Source of the DNA: Micromonospora sp. C28SCA-DRY-2
GTDB lineage: Bacteria > Actinomycetota > Actinomycetes > Mycobacteriales > Micromonosporaceae
Direction: 5' to 3'
Length of the DNA: 64,000 bases
Assembly (NCBI RefSeq): GCF_030519475.1
Contig: NZ_JAUMKD010000001.1
Location: 1,674,001 to 1,738,000 of the forward strand
Shown here: positions 31,183-39,941 of the stretch, piece by piece
Layout of the letters: each line of letters opens with the position of its first letter
Position numbering within the stretch: the first letter of the stretch is position 1
Made by a program: the position numbers and the translations under genes
Notes under the pieces: generated by a model
The model's input: the letters and a program-made list of their open reading frames with translations, nothing else
Databases searched by the model: none
What the model was told of the DNA's origin: nothing

Positions 31183-33309
31183 ATGAGCGACCGTCCCCGG
31201 CTGCTCCCGCTGCTCGGCGCCACCCGCCACGGCGGCCGTGACGCCATGACCTGTCTGTACCGGTGCGGCAACGCCTGTGACCACCCGGTGCCGAACACCT
31301 CCGACAACACGTACTTCGGCGATGTGGTCAGCGCCGAGGTGACCCGCCGCGGTGTGGTCCGGGCCGGCGCGGTCGGCGCCCTGGTCCTCGGTTTCGGCGG
31401 CGCCGCGGCCGGCGCGCTGGCCGGCGCCGGGCCCGCGGCCGCCGCCCCGGGCACGCCGGTGGTGCCCGAGGCCGCCGGGTTCGGCCGCCCGGGCCAGGGC
31501 GTGGGCAGCGGCGCGCTGACCTTCACGCCGATCCCGCCGAACAAGCTCGACACCCTGGTGGTGCCGAACGGGTACGACCACGCGGTGGTGATCCGCTGGG
31601 GCGACCCGGTGCTGCCGGGCGCGCCCGAGTTCGACCCGCACGAGCAGACCGCGGCCAAGCAGGCCAAGCAGTTCGGCTACAACAACGACTTCGTCGGTGT
31701 GCTGCCGCTGGACAAGCAGGGCCGGCGCGCGCTGCTCGTGGTGAACCACGAGTACACCAACGAGGACCTGATGTTCCCCGGCTTCACCAGCCAGGACGCG
31801 CTGACCGTGGAGCAGCTGCGGGTCGCGATGGCCGCGCACGGCATGTCCGTGGTGGAGCTGGAGCGGGTGGGTGGCACCGGGCAGTGGCGGCCGGTCGGCA
31901 AGGGCCGCCTGCCGTACAACCGGCGGGTCACCGCGCTCAGCACGAAGTTCGAGCTGACCGGCCCGGCCGCGGGCTCGGCCTGGCTGCGCACCGCCGCCGA
32001 CCCGAAGGGCCGGACGGTGGTCGGCACGCTGAACAACTGCGCCGGCGGGGTCACCCCGTGGGGCACCGTGCTCTCCGGCGAGGAGAACTTCAACCAGTAC
32101 TTTGTCGGCGGCGACGGCGCGCCCGCGGAGCTGAAGCCGAAGCTGGACCGGTACGGCATCACCACCGACGCCCGCTACCCCAGCGGCAGTCGCAAGTGGG
32201 AGCGGGCCGACGAGCGGTTCGACCTGGCGAAGCACCCGAACGAGGCGCACCGGTTCGGCTGGATCGTGGAGATCGACCCGTTCGACCCGGAGAGCCGCCC
32301 GCGCAAGCACACCGCGCTGGGCCGGTTCAAGCACGAGGGCGCGAACGTGATCATCGCGAAGAGCGGACACGCGGTCGCGTACATGGGTGACGACGAGCGG
32401 TTCGACTACCTGTACAAGTTCGTCTCCGACAAGAAGTTCATGCCGGGCAACTCCTGGGTCGCCCGCAAGCACAACCTGACCCTGCTGGAGTCCGGCACCC
32501 TCTACGTGGCCGAGCTCTACCCGACCAGCGCCGGCGAGATCGACGGCTCGGGCAAGCTCCCCTCGGACGGGGCGTTCAACGGCCGGGGTCGGTGGATCAA
32601 GCTGGTCAGCGGCAACCGCTCCTACGTCGCCGGGATGACCGCCGCGGACGTGCTCACCTTCACCCGGCTGGCCGGCGACAAGGTCGGCGCGACCAAGATG
32701 GACCGGCCGGAGGACGTCGAGCCGAGCCAGCTCACCGGCAAGGTGTACGTGGCGCTGACCAACAACACCAACCGGGGCGTGGGCAGGAACCCGAAGGCGG
32801 ACGAGGCCAACCCGCGTACCGCCAACAAGCACGGCCACGTGCTGGAGCTGGTCGAGGACCGGGGCGACAACTCCGCCGAGACCTTCGCCTGGTCGGTGCC
32901 GATCGTGGCCGGCGACCCGGCCGACCCGTCGACCTACTTCGCCGGGTACGACAAGACCAGGGTCTCGCCGATCTCCTGCCCGGACAACGTCGCCTTCGAC
33001 GCCACCGGCAACCTCTGGATCTCCACCGACGGCAACGCGCTGGGCAGCAACGACGGCCTCTTCGCCACCGCCGTCGAGGGCCCGGAGCGGGGGCACCTCA
33101 AGCAGTTCCTGACCGTGCCGCTCGGCGCCGAGGCGTGCGGCCCGTTCATCACCGGCGACAACCGCTCGGTCTTCGTGGCCGTGCAGCACCCGGGCGAGAT
33201 CACCGGGGCGTCCCTGGAGAAGCCCGCCTCCACCTGGCCGGACGGGGACTTCGCCAAGCCGGGCGTGGTGGTCACCTGGCGGCTCGACGGCGGCCCGGTC
33301 GGCAGCTGA
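31183..33309 (+). CDS. phoX: PhoX-family alkaline phosphatase, Tat-exported
   Basis: A 708-residue protein of the PhoX/DUF839 family, calcium/iron-dependent phosphatases that free phosphate from organic esters outside the cell. Typical features are the N-terminal MTCLYRCGNACDHP, a twin-arginine signal (TRRGVVRAG, R55-R56, then a hydrophobic stretch ending in AAA) and the metal-site region LLVVNHEYTNEDLMFP. The ATG at 31183 has AGGAGG 9 nt upstream; the frame is open far upstream without support. PHO-box-like repeats in the promoter fit phosphate-starvation control. Confidence 0.93.
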   Translation: MSDRPRLLPLLGATRHGGRDAMTCLYRCGNACDHPVPNTSDNTYFGDVVSAEVTRRGVVRAGAVGALVLGFGGAAAGALAGAGPAAAAPGTPVVPEAAGFGRPGQGVGSGALTFTPIPPNKLDTLVVPNGYDHAVVIRWGDPVLPGAPEFDPHEQTAAKQAKQFGYNNDFVGVLPLDKQGRRALLVVNHEYTNEDLMFPGFTSQDALTVEQLRVAMAAHGMSVVELERVGGTGQWRPVGKGRLPYNRRVTALSTKFELTGPAAGSAWLRTAADPKGRTVVGTLNNCAGGVTPWGTVLSGEENFNQYFVGGDGAPAELKPKLDRYGITTDARYPSGSRKWERADERFDLAKHPNEAHRFGWIVEIDPFDPESRPRKHTALGRFKHEGANVIIAKSGHAVAYMGDDERFDYLYKFVSDKKFMPGNSWVARKHNLTLLESGTLYVAELYPTSAGEIDGSGKLPSDGAFNGRGRWIKLVSGNRSYVAGMTAADVLTFTRLAGDKVGATKMDRPEDVEPSQLTGKVYVALTNNTNRGVGRNPKADEANPRTANKHGHVLELVEDRGDNSAETFAWSVPIVAGDPADPSTYFAGYDKTRVSPISCPDNVAFDATGNLWISTDGNALGSNDGLFATAVEGPERGHLKQFLTVPLGAEACGPFITGDNRSVFVAVQHPGEITGASLEKPASTWPDGDFAKPGVVVTWRLDGGPVGS

Positions 33310-33344
33310 CGTCACTCGGGCGGTCCCGGCGCCGGACCGCCGGC

Positions 33345-33375
33345 GGGGCCCTCTCCCAACCGGGGAGAGGGCCCC
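33345..33375. terminator. terminator between phoX and the IclR gene
   Basis: A perfect 13-bp stem, GGGGCCCTCTCCC (33345-33357) with 33363-33375, between convergent stops at 33309 and 33415. It probably works in both directions. Confidence 0.8.
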
Positions 33376-33414
33376 GCCCCGTTGCGGCCCGTCGTCGGTG
33401 GCCACCGCCCCGGG

Positions 33415-34197
33415 TCAGCCCTCGGCGGCGATGCCGTCGGCGATGGCCCGGGCGGCGGTGAGCAGTTTCGCGCGGACCACCCGGGCGGAGGTCATCATCT
33501 CGCTGGCCGGCAGCGCGCAGGCCAGCACCACCCGGCGTTCCATGTCCTTGTCCGGGGCGACCAGCACCGCCGCGCAGGCCACCCCCTGCCGGAACTGCCC
33601 CAGCTCCAGCTGCATGCCGCGCCGGTCACCGGCGGCCAGATCGGCCTCGAACGCCTCCACGTTGGTCAGGGTGGCACTGGTGAACGGCCGCATCCCGTAC
33701 TCGCGCAGGTAGCGGAAGCGCTGCTCGGCGGTGAGCGTGGCGAGCAGCGCCTTGCCCAGCGCGGTGGCGTGCGCGCCCTCGTCGAACCCGGGGACCAGAT
33801 CCTCCAGGTACGGCGTACGCGGCCCCTCGGCCACCGCGGTGATCGCCACCTGGCCACCCACGAACCGGCCCAGGTAGTGGCTGTAGCCGGTGTCGGCGGC
33901 GACCCGGCGCAGGCTCTCGCCGACCGCGGGCGGCCCGCGGAACGCGGTCACCAGCTCGCGGTAGCGGTCCGCGACCTCCAGGCCGACGATGTACGTGCCG
34001 TCCTCGCGGCGGATCACGTAGCCCTCGTAGGCCAGCGTGCGGACCAGGTGATAGGTCGTGGCCACGGTCAGCTCGCACCGCCGGGCGATCTGCTTCACGG
34101 TCAGCCCCTTGGGGGCACGGCCGACCGACTCGAGCACTCGTAGCGCGCGGGACACGCTCCGGATCAGATCCGAAGGTTCCGCCAGGGGGTCGCGCAC
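33415..34197 (-). CDS. IclR-family transcriptional regulator
   Basis: A 260-residue regulator. An N-terminal winged HTH (residues about 10-70: SRALRVLESVGRAPKGLTVKQIARRC, TYHLVRTLAYEGYV) is followed by the IclR effector domain (ATALGKALLATL is the family signature). The GTG at 34197 is preferred because GGAGG sits 5 nt upstream; a GTG two codons earlier is also open. It diverges from the MFS gene, and an AT-richer stretch with CATATG near 34226-34232 in the shared promoter is a likely binding place. A minus-strand -10 TATGGT is at 34229-34224. The ligand is unknown. Confidence 0.9.
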   Translation of the reverse strand: MRDPLAEPSDLIRSVSRALRVLESVGRAPKGLTVKQIARRCELTVATTYHLVRTLAYEGYVIRREDGTYIVGLEVADRYRELVTAFRGPPAVGESLRRVAADTGYSHYLGRFVGGQVAITAVAEGPRTPYLEDLVPGFDEGAHATALGKALLATLTAEQRFRYLREYGMRPFTSATLTNVEAFEADLAAGDRRGMQLELGQFRQGVACAAVLVAPDKDMERRVVLACALPASEMMTSARVVRAKLLTAARAIADGIAAEG

Positions 34198-34336
34198 AAC
34201 CACCTCCGCCGCCGGGGACTTACACCATATGAAAAACCGGCCGGGCGCGAAATGCCTGTTCGGGTGGAGGATGCCAGATCGTCATAGACGAGTTGTGCTC
34301 CGGCGAACACGATGCGTGGCGTGAGCTGGCCTCGCG

Positions 34337-34342
34337 TAGGTT
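34337..34342 (+). promoter_or_regulatory. -10 box for the MFS gene
   Basis: TAGGTT ends 9 nt before the ATG at 34352. No ribosome site is seen, so the transcript is leaderless or nearly so. Confidence 0.5.
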
Positions 34343-34351
34343 TGCCGCATC

Positions 34352-35539
34352 ATGGCCGACACCGCATTGCACCCCGCTCCCACGCCGACCCGTCCCGTCC
34401 GGGCCGCCGCCGGGGCGGTCGTCGTCACCATCGCCTCGGTCCTGCCGGTCTTCCTGGTCGGCGGGCTCGCCGTGCAGCTCGGCGAGGATCTCGGGTTCTC
34501 CCCGGCCGGGCTGGGCCTGGCGGTCTCGGTGTACTTCGGGGTGGGCGCGCTGGCCTCGGTGCCCTCCGGCGCCCTCGCCGAGCGGTACGGGCCGGCCGTG
34601 GTCGCCCGGGCCGCCATCCTGATCTCCGCCGGCAGCCTGCTCGCCATGGCGACGCTGGCCCGCTCCTTCCCGGTGCTGCTCGGCCTGCTCGCGCTCGGCG
34701 GCACCGCGAACGCCCTCGGCCAGATGGGCAGCAACGCCGCGCTGGCCCGGCACGTGCCATCCCGTCGGCAGGGCCTGTCGTTCGGGGTGAAGCAGGCGGC
34801 CATCCCGGTCTCCACGCTGCTGGCCGGCGTGGCGGTGCCGACCGTGGCGCTCACCGCCGGGTGGCGCTGGGCGTTCGTGGCCGCCGCCGGGGCCGCGCTG
34901 GCCGCGTGGGTGGCCGTACCCGCGCGGGAGCCCCGCCCGGCGCGGCGGAGCGCCGACCCGCGTGCCAGCGGGGCCACCGGCGCCCTGGTGCTCGTGGGGG
35001 TGGCCGCAACGCTCGCCGCGGCGGCCGCGAACGCGCTCGGCACGTTCCTGGTCGACTCCTCGGTCGACCGGGGGCTGGCGCCCGGGCCGGCCGGCCTGAC
35101 CCTGACCCTCGGCAGCGCGGTCTGCGTGGCCGCCCGGGTGGGCGCCGGCTGGCTCGCCGACCGCCGCTCCGGCGGCCACGTGGCCGTCATCGCCGGCATG
35201 CTGGTGGTCGGCGCCGGTGGGCTCGGCCTGCTCGCGGTGGCCGGCCCCGGGCCGCTGGTGGTCGGCGTGGTGCTCGGCTTCGGGCTGGGCTGGGCCTGGC
35301 CGGGGCTGATGAACTTCGCGGTGGTCCGGCTGCACCCGCAGGCGCCGGCCGCCGCCACCTCGATCACCCAGACCGGGGTGTACGCCGGCGGCTGCCTCGG
35401 CCCGCTCGCCCTCGGCACGGTCGCCGCCCACGCCGGCTACCCCACCATGTGGACCACCGCCGCCGCGGCGATGCTCGCCGCCGCCCTCCTCATGCTCACC
35501 GCCGCCCGCCTCCTACCCGCGCCCCGTTCAGCGGGTTGA
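34352..35539 (+). CDS. MFS transporter
   Basis: A 395-residue protein with about twelve membrane helices in two halves. The loop LAERYGPAVVARA after the second helix corresponds to the MFS motif A region (G-x-L-a-D/E-R-x-G), and WLADRRSGG is its second-half copy. The type resembles cyanate/aromatic-acid transporters of the CynX group, but the substrate cannot be read from sequence. The divergent IclR regulator suggests control by a small carboxylic or aromatic compound. The stop codon lies inside a long inverted repeat (35535-35594). Confidence 0.85.
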   Translation: MADTALHPAPTPTRPVRAAAGAVVVTIASVLPVFLVGGLAVQLGEDLGFSPAGLGLAVSVYFGVGALASVPSGALAERYGPAVVARAAILISAGSLLAMATLARSFPVLLGLLALGGTANALGQMGSNAALARHVPSRRQGLSFGVKQAAIPVSTLLAGVAVPTVALTAGWRWAFVAAAGAALAAWVAVPAREPRPARRSADPRASGATGALVLVGVAATLAAAAANALGTFLVDSSVDRGLAPGPAGLTLTLGSAVCVAARVGAGWLADRRSGGHVAVIAGMLVVGAGGLGLLAVAGPGPLVVGVVLGFGLGWAWPGLMNFAVVRLHPQAPAAATSITQTGVYAGGCLGPLALGTVAAHAGYPTMWTTAAAAMLAAALLMLTAARLLPAPRSAG

Positions 35540-35594
35540 TCATGAAGTTGTCGGGGCGACCGCCGGTGCGGGCGGCAACAACTTCATGATCAAC
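35535..35594. repeat. long inverted repeat with GTCGGGGCGAC core, family member 1
   Basis: GTTGATCATGAAGTTGT (35535-35551) pairs perfectly with 35578-35594, a 17-bp stem. The 26-nt loop contains CGGGGCGAC and a smaller CCGCC/GGGCGG pairing. The MFS stop codon (TGA, 35537-35539) is part of the left arm. It lies between convergent genes and could act as a terminator. A related element with different arms but the same TGTCGGGGCGAC word is at 59876-59950. Confidence 0.75.
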
Positions 35595-35617
35595 GGGCCG
35601 GCCCCGGGAGGGCTGGG

Positions 35618-36703
35618 TCAGCTGGTGCGGTCGGCTATGTAGTCGCAGAGAGATTCGAGGGCGCGGCGGGCCGGGTTGTCGGGCAGCGGGGCGAGCTGGG
35701 CGCGGGCGTCCTCGGCGTAGCTGCGGACGGTCTCCCGGGCCCGCTTGAGCGCCGGGCTCTCCCGGAGCAGGCCGAGCGCCTCCGCGTGCAGGTCGTCGTC
35801 GGTCACCGGGCCGGTGGCCAGGATCTCCCGCAGCCGCACCGAGGCGGCGTCGGCGTCGTCGGAGGCCAGCGCGTAGAGCACCGGCAGGGTCGGCACGCCC
35901 TCGCGCAGGTCGGTGCCCGGGGTCTTGCCCGACTGCACCGACTCGGAGGCGATGTCGAGCAGGTCGTCGGAGAGCTGGAAGGCGACGCCGATGGTCTCGC
36001 CGTAGCCGGCCAGCGCCTCGATGTGCTCGGGCGCGGCGCCACCGAACATCCCGCCGAAGCGGGCCGAGGTGGCGATCAGCGAGCCGGTCTTGCCGGCGAT
36101 CACGTCGAGGTAGTGCGCCACCGGGTCGTCACCGGGGCGGGGGCCGACCGTCTCGGCGATCTGGCCGTGCACCAGCCGCGCGAAGGTGCGCGCCTGCAGG
36201 CGTACCGCCTCGGCGCCCAGGTCGGCCGCGATGTCCGCGGCCCGGGCGAAGAGGTAGTCGCCGACCAGGATGGCGACCGAGTTGGTCCACCGGGAGTTGG
36301 CGCTCGGCGCGCCCCGGCGCACGGCCGCCTCGTCCATCACGTCGTCGTGGTAGAGCGTCGCCAGGTGGGTGAGCTCCATCACCACCGCGGCCGGTACGAC
36401 CTGCGCGCCGGCCGGATCGCCGAACTGGGCGCCGAGCGCCACCAGCAGCGGCCGGAACCGCTTGCCGCCGGCCTCGACCAGGTGCCGGGCGGCCTCGGTG
36501 ACGAAGGGGTCGGCGCTGGCCACACTGGCCCGCAGCTCGACCTCGACGGCCTCCAGCAGGCCCAGCACGGACGCCTCGACGCGGGGATCGGCGAGATAGA
36601 GGCCGAGCGCGCCGAACTGACTCGTGCTCACCCGGCTCCGGCGGGGGCCGGAGCCGGTGGCACCTGAACGCTCGCCAGCCGGAATCACCACGCTATCCAC
36701 CAT
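35618..36703 (-). CDS. polyprenyl diphosphate synthase (menaquinone side chain)
   Basis: A 361-residue trans-prenyltransferase that joins isopentenyl diphosphate to an allylic diphosphate. It shows GGKRFRP (79-85), the first aspartate-rich motif DDVMD (120-124) and the second, DDLLD (246-250). The residues before the first motif (LATLYHD) are small or aromatic as in long-chain synthases, so a C35-C50 product is likely. Clustering with nuo, menG, a geranylgeranyl-reductase homologue and mqnC supports menaquinone side-chain synthesis. The ATG at 36703 has only a weak ribosome site. Confidence 0.9.
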   Translation of the reverse strand: MVDSVVIPAGERSGATGSGPRRSRVSTSQFGALGLYLADPRVEASVLGLLEAVEVELRASVASADPFVTEAARHLVEAGGKRFRPLLVALGAQFGDPAGAQVVPAAVVMELTHLATLYHDDVMDEAAVRRGAPSANSRWTNSVAILVGDYLFARAADIAADLGAEAVRLQARTFARLVHGQIAETVGPRPGDDPVAHYLDVIAGKTGSLIATSARFGGMFGGAAPEHIEALAGYGETIGVAFQLSDDLLDIASESVQSGKTPGTDLREGVPTLPVLYALASDDADAASVRLREILATGPVTDDDLHAEALGLLRESPALKRARETVRSYAEDARAQLAPLPDNPARRALESLCDYIADRTS

Positions 36704-36794
36704 GCCACACCCCCTCGACCTGCTCCGGACTGGGGATACGCACCGGGGGCCGGCCCGCCGTGGCGGACCGGCCCCCGTGGGCCCGGGCGACGGG

Positions 36795-38348
36795 TCACCG
36801 CACGAATTCGGCGGCTCCCGTGGCGAGGTCGAGCAGCGGCGCCGGGGCGACCCCGAGCACCAGGGTGGCGATCACGCCGATCATGAGCGCGGCCGAGGTG
36901 AGCCCGCCCGGCACGGTGACCGTCGGGGTGGACTCGCCCGGCTCGGAGAGCCACATCATCACCACGACCCGCAGGTACGGGAAGGCCAGCACCATGCTGG
37001 TCAGCACGCCGGCGATCACCAGCCACGCCTGCCCACCGTCGAGCGCCGGGCCGAACACCGCGAACTTGCTGGTGAAGCCGCTGGTGAGCGGGATGCCCGC
37101 GAAGGCCAGCAGGATGAAGGTGAACACCCCGGCGTAGAACGGCGAGCGCTTGCCCAGCCCGGCCCAGCGGGACAGGTGGGTGGCCTCCCCGTCGGCGTCC
37201 CGCACCAGGGTCACCACGGCGAACGCGGCGAGCACCGAGAAGCCGTACGCGACCAGGTAGAACATCGTGCCGGAGAGCCCGTCGCGGCTCGGCGCCAGGA
37301 CACCGACCAGCAGGTAGCCGGCGTTCGCGATGGACGAGTAGGCGAGCAGCCGCTTGATGTCGGTCTGGGTGACCGCGAGCACCGCGCCGACCAGCATGGT
37401 CAGCACCGCGACCGCGCCGAGGACCGGGGTGAAGTCCCACCGGGCCCCGTCGAAGGCGACGTGGAACACCCGCAGCAGGGCGCCGAACGCGGCGACCTTG
37501 GTGCAGGCGGCCATGAAGCCGGTGATCGGGGTCGGCGCGCCCTGGTAGACGTCCGGGGTCCAGACGTGGAACGGGGCGGCCGCCGCCTTGAACAGCAGGC
37601 CGATGCTCAGCAGCGCCATGCCGGCGAAGAGCAGCAGCGGGCTGGCCGTGGACTCGGCCACGGCGGCGTTGACGGTGGCGAAGTCGACCCCGGCCGAGCC
37701 GTTCGGGATGCCCGCGGTGAAGCCGTAGACCAGGGCCACGCCGAACAGGAAGAAGGCCGAGGCGTACGCGCCGAGCATGAAGTACTTCAGCGCGGCCTCC
37801 TGGCTCAGCAGCCGCCGGCGGCGGGCCAGCGCGCAGAGCAGGTAGAGCGGCAGCGAGAAGACCTCGAGCGCGATGAACATGGTCAGCAGGTCGTTCGCCG
37901 CCACGAAGATCAGCATGCCGCCGATCGCGAAGGTGGTCAGCGGGTAGACCTCGGTGGCGCCGTTCACGCCCTCGGCCTGCCGCCGGTCGTCGGCGGACTC
38001 GGCGGGGAACGCGGCCTGGGCGACGAACGCCCCGCCCCGCTCCACCGAACGCTCGCCGATGAGCAGCAGCGCCATCGCGGCGAGCACCAGGATCGCGCCC
38101 TGGAGGAAGAGCGTCGGCCCGTCCACCGCGATCGCCCCGCCGATGGTGATCAGCCGGTCGTCGGCGTTGAGCACCACCATGGTGAGCGCGCCGAGCACCG
38201 CCAGCAGCGCCAGCGACAACTGCACCAGGTGCCGCAGCCGCCGGGGCACGAACGCCTCGACCAGCACGCCGAGCAACGCGGCGCCCAGCATGATCAGGCT
38301 CGGCGCGAGCGCCGCGTAGTCGATCGAGGGGAGTTTCAGTTCGTTCAC
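36795..38348 (-). CDS. nuoN: NADH dehydrogenase I subunit N
   Basis: A 517-residue antiporter-like membrane subunit, the last gene of the nuo operon. The proton-pumping fold shows LKYFMLGAYASAFFLFGVAL, FKAAAAPFHVWTPDVYQGAPTPITGF (transmembrane helix 7-8 region with conserved lysines) and LLAYSSIANAGY. The GTG at 38348 overlaps the nuoM stop (GTGA). A 15-residue insertion near residues 116-130 (ADDRRQAEGVNG) lies in a loop. Confidence 0.95.
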   Translation of the reverse strand: MNELKLPSIDYAALAPSLIMLGAALLGVLVEAFVPRRLRHLVQLSLALLAVLGALTMVVLNADDRLITIGGAIAVDGPTLFLQGAILVLAAMALLLIGERSVERGGAFVAQAAFPAESADDRRQAEGVNGATEVYPLTTFAIGGMLIFVAANDLLTMFIALEVFSLPLYLLCALARRRRLLSQEAALKYFMLGAYASAFFLFGVALVYGFTAGIPNGSAGVDFATVNAAVAESTASPLLLFAGMALLSIGLLFKAAAAPFHVWTPDVYQGAPTPITGFMAACTKVAAFGALLRVFHVAFDGARWDFTPVLGAVAVLTMLVGAVLAVTQTDIKRLLAYSSIANAGYLLVGVLAPSRDGLSGTMFYLVAYGFSVLAAFAVVTLVRDADGEATHLSRWAGLGKRSPFYAGVFTFILLAFAGIPLTSGFTSKFAVFGPALDGGQAWLVIAGVLTSMVLAFPYLRVVVMMWLSEPGESTPTVTVPGGLTSAALMIGVIATLVLGVAPAPLLDLATGAAEFVR

Positions 38349-39877
38349 TTCGCGGCCTCCTGCACGGTGCCGACCGAGGGCGCAGGGTCGGTGCTGCCGA
38401 CGTCCTGCATGGTCGCCTGGATGGCGGGGTTGATCACGTCGGTGACCGGCTTCGGGTAGAACCCGAGCAGCACGATCAGCGCGATCAGGGGTGCGACCAC
38501 GACCTTCTCGCGCAGGTTGAGGTCACGCCGCATGCCGTCGACCTCGGTCAGCGCCGGGTTGAGCGTGCCCTGCGTGGTGCGCTGCACCATCCAGAGCACG
38601 TACGCCGCGGCCAGGATGATGCCGAGGGTGGCGATCACCGCGACCGGCTTGTTCACCGTGAAGGTGCCGATCAGCACCAGGAACTCGGAGACGAACGGCG
38701 CGGTGCCGGGCAGCGCCAGCGAGGCGAGACCGGCGAAGAAGAGCACCCCGGCCAGCAGCGGCACCAGCTTGCCGGCGCCGCCGAAGTCGCTCACCAGCGC
38801 CGAGCCCCGCCGGGCCACGAACATGCCCACCACCAGGAAGAGCAGGCCGGTGGCGAGGCCATGGTTGACCATGTAGAGCACCGCGCCGGTGCCCGCCTGG
38901 GTGGTGAAGGCGAAGATGCCCACCCCGATGAAGCCGAAGTGCGCGATCGAGGTGTACGACACCAGCCGCTTCAGGTCGTTCTGGCCGACCGCCAGCAGCG
39001 CGGCGTAGATGATGCCGATCAGGCCCAGCGCCAGCGCCCACGGGGCGAACCACTTGGCCGCGTCCGGGAAGAGCGGCAGGCAGTAGCGCAGGATGCCGAA
39101 CGTGCCGACCTTGTCCAGCACGCCGACCAGCAGCGCGGCAGCACCCGCCGGCGCCGCCCCACCGGCGTCCGGCAGCCAGGTGTGGAACGGGAAGAACGGC
39201 GCCTTGATCGCGAACGCGAGGAAGAAGCCGAGGAACAGCCAGCGCTCGGTGCCGGTGGAGATGTCCACCTGGGACAGCGCCTGCCAGTCGAAGGTCTTCC
39301 CGCCGACCACCCAGAGGCCGATCACCGCGGCGAGCATGAACAGACCGCCGACCAGCGAGTAGAGGAAGAACTTCACCGCCGCGTACTGCCGCTGGTGGCC
39401 GCCGTAGCTGCCGATCAGGAAGTACATCGGCACCAGCATGACCTCGAAGAACACGTAGAACAGGAAGACGTCGGCGGCGGCGAAGACGCCGATCATCGTG
39501 CACTCGAGGACGAGCAGCAGCGCGAAGTAGACCGGCACCGACCGCTTCGACGACTCGGCGTCGTGCCAGGACGCCAGGATCACCAGCGGCACCAGCACCG
39601 CGATCAGCATCAGCATCACCAGCGCGATGCCGTCGGCGGCGAAGGTGAAGTTGACGCCCCAGTTCGGGATCCACGGGTAGGACTCGCGGAACTGGAACCG
39701 GTCACCACCGACCTTGAAGGCCACCCACATGACCACCGACAGCGCCAGCACCAGCAGCGACCAGCCGAGCGCGACCTGCTTGGCCAGCTCCGGCCGCGAC
39801 CGCGGCACCAGGGCCACCACCAGGGCGCCGACCAGCGGCGCCACGGTGAGCACCGAGAGGAACGGGAAGTCGGACAT
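38345..39877 (-). CDS. nuoM: NADH dehydrogenase I subunit M
   Basis: A 510-residue antiporter-like proton-pumping subunit. It shows the conserved glutamate helix (FYVFFEVMLVPMYFLIGSYGG), FAIKAPFFPFHTWLPDAGGAAPAG and KRLVSYTSIAHFGF. The ATG at 39877 has GGAGGT 11 nt upstream, and a 64-bp gap separates it from nuoL, the largest between the last four nuo genes. Confidence 0.96.
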   Translation of the reverse strand: MSDFPFLSVLTVAPLVGALVVALVPRSRPELAKQVALGWSLLVLALSVVMWVAFKVGGDRFQFRESYPWIPNWGVNFTFAADGIALVMLMLIAVLVPLVILASWHDAESSKRSVPVYFALLLVLECTMIGVFAAADVFLFYVFFEVMLVPMYFLIGSYGGHQRQYAAVKFFLYSLVGGLFMLAAVIGLWVVGGKTFDWQALSQVDISTGTERWLFLGFFLAFAIKAPFFPFHTWLPDAGGAAPAGAAALLVGVLDKVGTFGILRYCLPLFPDAAKWFAPWALALGLIGIIYAALLAVGQNDLKRLVSYTSIAHFGFIGVGIFAFTTQAGTGAVLYMVNHGLATGLLFLVVGMFVARRGSALVSDFGGAGKLVPLLAGVLFFAGLASLALPGTAPFVSEFLVLIGTFTVNKPVAVIATLGIILAAAYVLWMVQRTTQGTLNPALTEVDGMRRDLNLREKVVVAPLIALIVLLGFYPKPVTDVINPAIQATMQDVGSTDPAPSVGTVQEAAK

Positions 39878-39941
39878 TATGCGGCCTTACCTCCGTCGTC
39901 ACTGCGCGGTCCGCCGGTGACGGCCGCCTGGAAGAGGTCGA